A stretch of DNA of 64,000 nt, taken from Mesorhabditis belari (taxonomy: Eukaryota; Nematoda; Chromadorea; Rhabditida; Rhabditidae). Positions 58,545 through 64,000 of the stretch are shown piece after piece. The stretch lies in assembly GCA_958450365.1 (NCBI GenBank), contig CAUEEP010000608.1, positions 186,001 through 250,000 of the forward strand. Reading direction: 5' to 3'. The position numbers and the translations under genes are program-made. How positions within the stretch are numbered: the stretch's first letter is position 1; each line of letters starts with the position of its first letter. The notes under the pieces are model-generated. The model was given only the letters and a program-made list of their open reading frames with translations, did not search any database and was not told where the DNA came from.

Positions 58545-59130
58545 ATTGAGGTCTAATCTAATGCTCAGTAATTGAACACATCTTTCGGGTCTATGCAACT
58601 GCAGTTCAGGTCTGTGGTATCACAGGAACTCCCCTACTTTGGAGGAGTTGAGTTGGGTTGTCGGGGCGTTAGAGATGGCGGGCTATCAGAAGGATCCACT
58701 CTCTTTAACTCAACCTAAATTCTAGTCCATATCCGTTTACTCCTCGGAACGAACAGAGGCCTAATCTCTCGTTTGGCAGTTGATTCAAAGAGTGTGCTTT
58801 CTTTTGCGAAATGAAATCGCCTTGATCGATCGGGCAAAAAAAAGAGAGCATATAACCATATCGATTGACTGATAAATTGCGCAAAATTTTTTTCCCTACA
58901 ACTAAAATAAAAAAAGATTGAATTTTTTTTGTATTTATTGATTATTTTACTATTTATTCTTACTGAAAAGAAAAAAAATTACATTAAAAAAACGTTTGTT
59001 TGTTTTTCTCCATTTTTTTAGGTACATTTTAATCATTTTTCTTTTGATTATCTCCATTTACTAATGATTTTTCCTTTTTTAAATATATTATAAAGTTTTT
59101 TAATTCAGAAATCAGAATCATCGATTCAAA
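58545..59130. other. Upstream region of the kinase gene
   Basis: No gene recognised. A moderately GC-rich stretch (58590-58780) is followed by AT-rich DNA up to the start codon. Confidence 0.4.
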
Positions 59131-59131
59131 G

Positions 59132-61958
59132 ATGAGCGGAAATTCTCGAGAAATCGTTTTCTACAGAAGGATTAACACACAAAATCCGAAAATAAAGCAG
59201 CCTCCAATCTGGGAAATTTTTGAAGGAAAAACGGTGATGCCAAACAATTATGAGCCCGATTTGGTAAGAGAAATTTGATTTGGGCCTGATTAAAATCGTT
59301 TTTTTAAGGATGATAAGCACTTTCGAGATGCGCGAATCCCCGAACATTGTTTTCATGAGCTCGCTCGCGGATCGCAAGCCATTGTCATGTGAGTCACTCA
59401 CTGCTAGATCTTTAGATAGAGGATTGCATATTAAATTTGACATCGATTGATATTAAACGATTTGACAGCCTCAAGAATACATTAATCGTATAGAGTCATG
59501 GATAAAAGTCTTAAAAATTTCGAAATTTCTCAAGTTTTACTTTTTTTTCGAAAACCAGTTTTTACATAAGTTTTAAAGAGTTTTTTGTAGCCTTTAAAGT
59601 CAAAAATAATAGGGTAAAGCATTTGATCTTCTCAGCTTTCAGCTTTCAACAACAGCTTTCAACAACAGCTTTTCACTTTTTTTAAAGAATTTTTCATGTT
59701 TGTTTTCTAAAACCACTGATTTTTAAGGGACAAAATTCTTGATAAAACAATTTATTGATGAAAAAAGTAACAAGATTAGTTTTTTTTGGCTCCTCCGTTG
59801 GCTATTCTGATTACCTTAAGTCTTCTGAGCATAGAAGCAACAAGTTCGGCAACAATCGAAGATGAAATTTAGCTCTAGGCAAAAGCTTGCAAAGCAGACG
59901 GAGCGCTGGCTGTTGTTCAGCTCACACATTTGAAGACTAATTTCAAGTGACTTTTAAAACTAAATCACAAAATGAAGATAATCGTTAAACTAAATTGCTA
60001 AATTTTTCATATTTTCATATTCAAAGTTATTTTTTATTTTCACAGTGGCCGTCAGACTCCAACAATCGTTTTTGCATAATTGTTAAAGAGTTTTTTGTAG
60101 CCTTTAAAGTAAAAAATAATTGGGTAAAGCATTTGATCTTTTCAGCTTTCAGCTTTCAACAACAGCTTTTCACTTTTTTTAAAGAATTTTTCATGTTTTC
60201 TAAAACCACTCATTTTTTTAAGGGACAAAAGTCTTGGAAAAACAATTTATTGATGGGAAAAGCAACAAGATTAGTATTTTTTGGCTCCTCTTTTGGCTAT
60301 TCTGATTACCTTAAGTCTTCTGAGCATAAAATCAACGAGTTCGGCAACAATCGAAGATGAAATTTAGCTCCAAAGTTCAACAAATTTGGAGCTAAATTTC
60401 ACCTTCTTTTAGTCTTTTATCCATGACTGTATTTCGGAACTTTTTTGGTCTTTAGTCCGGACCAAAATACACGTCTATTGGACACAACAGTGATGGCTTT
60501 TAGCCAAAACCAAAACCAAACCAAACCAATGTTTTCAGAGCCGCGTCGTTGGTCAGGAAAATTGGCGAAAAGGACGAATCGAGAGAGAAAGTCGCTGCAA
60601 AGAGGCAAGCAATCTCTCGTGGTTTTTTCGACTTTTCAATTTCAGATTCAACATTGCCGAGTTGAAACAAAACGCGAAGAGCGAAGAATATCAAGGATTC
60701 ACGTTTCTCCTCCGCGAGCTCCAAAACACCCAATATTTAGTGCATCCGAATGTGAGCGAGTGTCGGGGCTGGCATTTTATTTTCTCCTTATAGATTGTCG
60801 AGATGAGAGACTCTTTTTACGAGAGTTCGGAAGACCCAGCTAACGGAAGACTCAGCTATGTATGGCTGGTCACCGAACGAATGGACTGTAGTTTGGAGTT
60901 CTATTTCGAGTCTGTGCCAATTCGAGTGATATCGGAAAGTTATTCAAGTGATTTAGGCTTTTATCAAGAAAAGATAACGATGCGAGGGGGCCGAGTCTAC
61001 GCGACCATCGACATTTGGCTTCTCTTCTCGTGCAGTTGCTCAAAGCTTTAGATTTCTTGCACTCTCGAGGGATCATGCATCGGGTTTGTGCTTTTCAAGA
61101 GATAAGAGTTCAAGAGTTCGGTAAAACATGCGAATATTGAGGATGTGACGCCGAAGAATATTGGATTGAATCGGAAAGATTTTGTGGTTAAATTGCTGGA
61201 TTTCGGGATATCTGGGTAATTTCATGGTAAAGTTTCCGAATTCAACGTTTCTCTCAATTAGACAAACGAATTCGCAAAGAGATCACACGAAACTTGTCTC
61301 AACTCCGTTGATCTACCAGCCATTGGAGGTGATCCTGGAACGGGGGATATGACTGTGGAGGTGGGTGATTCGGTAACTCGACGACAAAGAGCCGTTGAGT
61401 CTCATTTAGTGGACGTTTGGGCGGTTGGGTTGATCGCTTTTGGGATGTTGGGAACGAAATTGATGTATCCGACCGATATGGTTCGAGATATTAGCCTCAT
61501 AAATAGTCTCATTCTTGCAGAAAAGAGAGGATAAAGTCAAACAACGAATTCTCGACGTGGTCGGTCTCCCGTTGAATAAATATGAAGATATGTGAGTGAT
61601 TTGCTTGACATCTTGGAGTTTCATGAAAATCATTTGAATGGCTGGTAGATCATTTGAAAAGAAGATCTCAATCTTGTTTTCAGATTCGGAGAGAGTCTAT
61701 TGAACGAGGATTGCCGTCTATCGACTCTCGATGAAGAATTTAAGCGAGCGTTTTCTCGATTGAAAAATGACAGTGAAGAACACCCATTGAACCCATTGAC
61801 CAGTGAAGGAATCAATGATTATAATTCATTATCATATTACAGGAGGAAATCTACGAGACCTGCTAGAGAAGCTCCTATCGGTGAATCCACAGAAGAGGAT
61901 GAAACCCTCGATTTGCCTTAACCATTCCTATCTTCAAGAGTTGAATGTTTGTTTTTAA
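59132..61958 (+). CDS. MAPK-like (CMGC) protein kinase, one apparent frameshift
   Basis: Exons: 59132-59263, 59309-59388, 60646-60751, 60794-60909, 60957-61083, 61142-61215, 61262-61480, 61521-61591, 61684-61802 and 61843-61958; about 386 residues. Kinase marks in order: IAELK (likely beta-3 lysine), RELQ (helix C), HPNIVEM, LVTERMDCSL, LDFLHSRGIMHRDVTPKN (catalytic loop, Asp and Asn kept, Lys after Leu replaced by Thr), LLDFGIS, TPLIYQPLEVIL (APE replaced by PLE), VDVWAVGLI and NPQKRMKPS. The layout resembles JNK/p38, but no TxY activation motif is visible. The exon 61262-61480 loses one base in the GGGGG at about 61340 (ERG to DMTVEVG). The cause is a real frameshift, a sequence error, or an unusual 32-base intron. 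Other introns are 40-50 bases except intron 2, which holds a Tc-like MITE. Confidence 0.8.
59489..60432. mobile_element. Tc-like non-autonomous element with internal duplication
   Basis: Ends AGTCATGGATAAAAGTCTT and inverse (GTCTTTTATCCATGACTGTA), related to the 47214 element. The interior has two direct copies of about 300 bases (59575-59875 and 60070-60362) with CTTTCAGCTTTCAACAACAG and CGGCAACAATCGAAGATGAA. No usable ORF. It lies in kinase intron 2. Confidence 0.8.
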
Positions 61959-61959
61959 G

Positions 61960-62640
61960 AAGTCAAAAGATACTTTCCGATTCTATCCTTCATTGCATCA
62001 GTCTGGTTATATCCTGCAAAATTTTACATCACATATGACACATCAAATCATATATGATAGCCCAGAAATCAAAGGAACTGGGCACTTACTTTCCCATGAT
62101 TGAATATCTTGACTTTAGTTTGACTGACTTTAGTTTGAATCATGGATTTATCCAGTGCGGGCACTTAATGTATTATCATACATTCATGTATCATATCATC
62201 ATGCTAGAGAAGTTCCTATCGGTGAATCCACAGAAGAGGGTTAAACCCTCGATTTGCCTTAACCAGCCTTATCTTCTATTGATGAATGTTTGCTTTTAAG
62301 CAGTCAAAAAGATAAGAAGTCAAAAGATACTTACCGGTTATATCCTTCACAATTTCACATCACATGCATGATAGCCCAAACATCAAGGGAACTGGGCACA
62401 TACTTTGTCATGTCTACGTCTTGCCTGTCTATGTCTTGCCTGTCTATGTCTATGTCTTGCCATGGCTAAATATCTTGACTTTAGTTTGACTCATGGATTT
62501 ATCTAGTGCGGGCAATTAATGTATGATAACCTAGATATTAAAATGTAGATTTTATGGGGTTATAACCGGATTGATGCATTTGAGATATAGCCGGAAAATA
62601 CCACCAAAAATCTTTACCAAATTCGTTCTTTAAGTTAAAA
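61960..62640 (+). pseudogene. Tandem partial copy of the last kinase exon
   Basis: 62203-62298 repeats the C-terminal code (SVNPQKRVKPSICLN, then MNVCF and stop). The following DNA (AGCCCA..ATCAAAGGAACTGGGCA) also occurs twice (62045-62100 and 62370-62410). No upstream kinase exons accompany it. Confidence 0.8.
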
Positions 62641-62754
62641 AGGGACTTGCGGAATCGCGACTCTTTGCCAACAGCCGATGAAATGAAAGAGAAAAACAAG
62701 AGAGACGAGGATCGATTGACGCAATTGTTGGAGAAATTCTCGAGAAAAATTTAA
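62641..62754 (+). other. Possible exon, unknown
   Basis: A frame reading KRDLRNRDSLPTADEMKEKN then KRDEDRLTQLLEKFSRKI and a stop, with normal-looking coding composition and a following AATAAA-rich region. It could be an alternative C-terminal exon of the kinase or of a paralogue; no acceptor partner established. Confidence 0.3.
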
Positions 62755-63096
62755 TTTTAGCATTTGAATGATTATGCAATGTTTGTGAGGGCTTTTCTCT
62801 TTTTAATGTTTTTATTTTCCTTTTGTTCTTTTTATAATATACGAATTTGAGCTTGTTGAACTCATAGTTAATAAAAGAATATGAATCTCTAAAACCTGCA
62901 AAAGACGAGAGGAAAGATTGAACGAAAACATTGAAATAAAGTAAAAAAGACTGCCTTTAACCAAAACAAAGTCTTATATTTTATGACTTTCATCAAAAGA
63001 AGTGAAAATTTAAGAGCACAAAATGATTTGAATTTTATATTGACATCAATCAACTCTAAGAAGCTAAATGAACTATATCCTGTGCCTTTTTTTAGA

Positions 63097-63312
63097 CGAA
63101 TGGAAAGTATAGTTTGGAGTTCTATTTCAAGTCTGTGCCAATTTGAGTGATATCGGAAAGTTATTCAAGTCATTTAGGCTTTTCTCAAAACAAGACAACG
63201 ATGAGAAGAAGGGGCCAATTCTACGCGACCATCAACATTTGGCTTCTCTTCTCGTGCAGTGCTTGCTCTTGGATTTCTTGCACTCTCGAGGGATCATGCA
63301 TCGGGTTTGTGT
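63097..63312 (+). pseudogene. Detached copy of kinase exons 4-5
   Basis: About 210 bases match 60885-61085: SLEFYF, the 47-base intron, then RDHQHLASLLVQ and DFLHSRGIMHR. ERMDCS is changed and the match stops at the same donor. It runs directly into the 14-base satellite. Confidence 0.82.
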
Positions 63313-63320
63313 CAACACTA

Positions 63321-63772
63321 AGAAGTCAAGTCCAAGAAGCCAACTCTCAGAAGCCAACTCTCAGAAGCCAACTCTAAGAAGTCAACTCTAAGAAGCGAAC
63401 TCTAAGAAGCGAACTCTAAGAAGTCAACTCTAGGAAGTCAACTCCAAGAAGCCAACTCTAAGAAGTCAACCCTAAGAAGTCAACTCTAAGAAGCGAACTC
63501 TAAGAAGTCAACTCTAAGAAGCGAACTCTAAGAAGCGAACTCTAAGAAGTCAACTCTAGGAAGTCAACTCCAAGAAGCCAACTCTAAGAAGTCAACCCTA
63601 AGAAGTCAACTCTAAGAAGCCAACTTTAAGAAGCCAACTCTAAGAAGCGAACTCTAAGAAGCGAACTCTAAGAAGTCAACTCTAGGAAGTCAACTCCAAG
63701 AAGCCAACTCTAAGAAGTCAACCCTAAGAAGTCAACTCTAAGAAGCCAACTTTAAGAAGCCAACTCTAAGAA
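63321..63772. repeat. 14-base satellite (AAGAAGTCAACTCT)
   Basis: About 32 units of AAGAAGTCAACTCT with GCGAAC, GCCAAC, AGGAAG and ACCCTA variants, in a higher-order block of about 112-126 bases that repeats three times. The array with the kinase fragment is bracketed by direct repeats (AAGAAGCTAAATGAAC...TGTGCC) at about 63056-63100 and 63766-63808. Confidence 0.93.
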
Positions 63773-63809
63773 GCTAAATGAACCAGATCGTGTGCCATTT
63801 TTTAGATTA

Positions 63810-64000
63810 TTGTTAAAGTTTCTTAACAGAAATCTTAAAATTTAGAGTTTTAAGTCATTTCCCAAACACGGTGTTCAATATTCGAGCGATTCATATTCTG
63901 GGAACAGTAGTTTGCTATTTTTAGAGCTTATTTTGGACAAGTTTAATGCTAAAAAGGCAACACACTTATCAATGCGCTCAACGTTAACAACTTTAAGTTA
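63810..64000. other. No gene recognised
   Basis: AT-rich end of the window with no recognised feature. Confidence 0.4.

Noticed and set aside
60901..60956. Frameshift in kinase exon 4
   Set aside because: A 47-base GT...TTTAG intron (60910-60956) restores the frame and gives a good kinase alignment; the detached copy at 63.1 kb has the same intron.
1..64000. Bacterial or viral horizontal transfer
   Set aside because: No operon-like or prokaryotic-type gene was found; all recognisable proteins are nematode or transposon families.

Overview
The window is AT-rich nuclear DNA of a nematode, most likely rhabditid. The evidence is the gene content (seven-pass chemoreceptors of the Srg and Srh-like families, a GT92/DUF23 glycosyltransferase, a C6-domain protein with threonine-rich spacers) and the gene style (many small exons, introns of about 40-55 bases, TTTCAG/TTTAG acceptors). 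The species cannot be named from the sequence. Open frames alone hide the genes; they appear when exons are joined with matching phases.

Three genes assemble into intact reading frames or nearly so. A 155-residue Ly6/uPAR-like cell-surface protein (7058-11491, +) and an 811-residue C6/Thr-rich/TSP1-like secreted protein (34550-29568, -) have perfect phases throughout. A 13-exon GT92 glycosyltransferase (55882-44076, -) has one unresolved junction. A MAPK-like kinase (59132-61958, +) is complete except for one apparent 1-base deletion in a G5 tract. Three chemoreceptor loci are degenerate: an Srh-like gene with a nonsense codon (5327-327, -), its frameshifted paralogue (about 39573-42170, +) and an Srg gene with an in-frame TAG (13897-23481, +).

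Most of the remaining DNA, and most intron space, is repeats: at least six mariner families, four or more Tc1/Tc3-like remnants, a piggyBac remnant, TIR/MITE families, 0.3-0.9 kb foldback elements, and minisatellites with units of 11, 12, 14, 16, 18, 19, 20 and 61 bases. The largest satellite (1.8 kb, 14-base unit, GC-rich) lies inside a TIR-bounded element in an srg intron.

Layout: 0-5.4 kb Srh-like pseudogene broken up by mariner and Tc1 copies; 5.8-12.7 kb MITE and segmental duplication plus the Ly6-like gene with a multiplied last exon; 13.9-24 kb Srg pseudogene with satellite-filled introns; 24-29.1 kb nested palindromes and piggyBac; 29.5-34.6 kb TSP1-like gene with an internal tandem duplication; 35-39 kb repeats; 39.5-42.2 kb Srh-like pseudogene; 44-55.9 kb GT92 gene; 56.4-58.5 kb satellite, tRNA-like copies and an inverted copy of the 5.8-7.9 kb region; 59-63.8 kb kinase with partial downstream copies and a second 14-base satellite. 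The genes do not form a pathway. Chemoreceptors, GT92 and secreted Cys-rich proteins are typical of fast-evolving, repeat-rich arms of nematode chromosomes.
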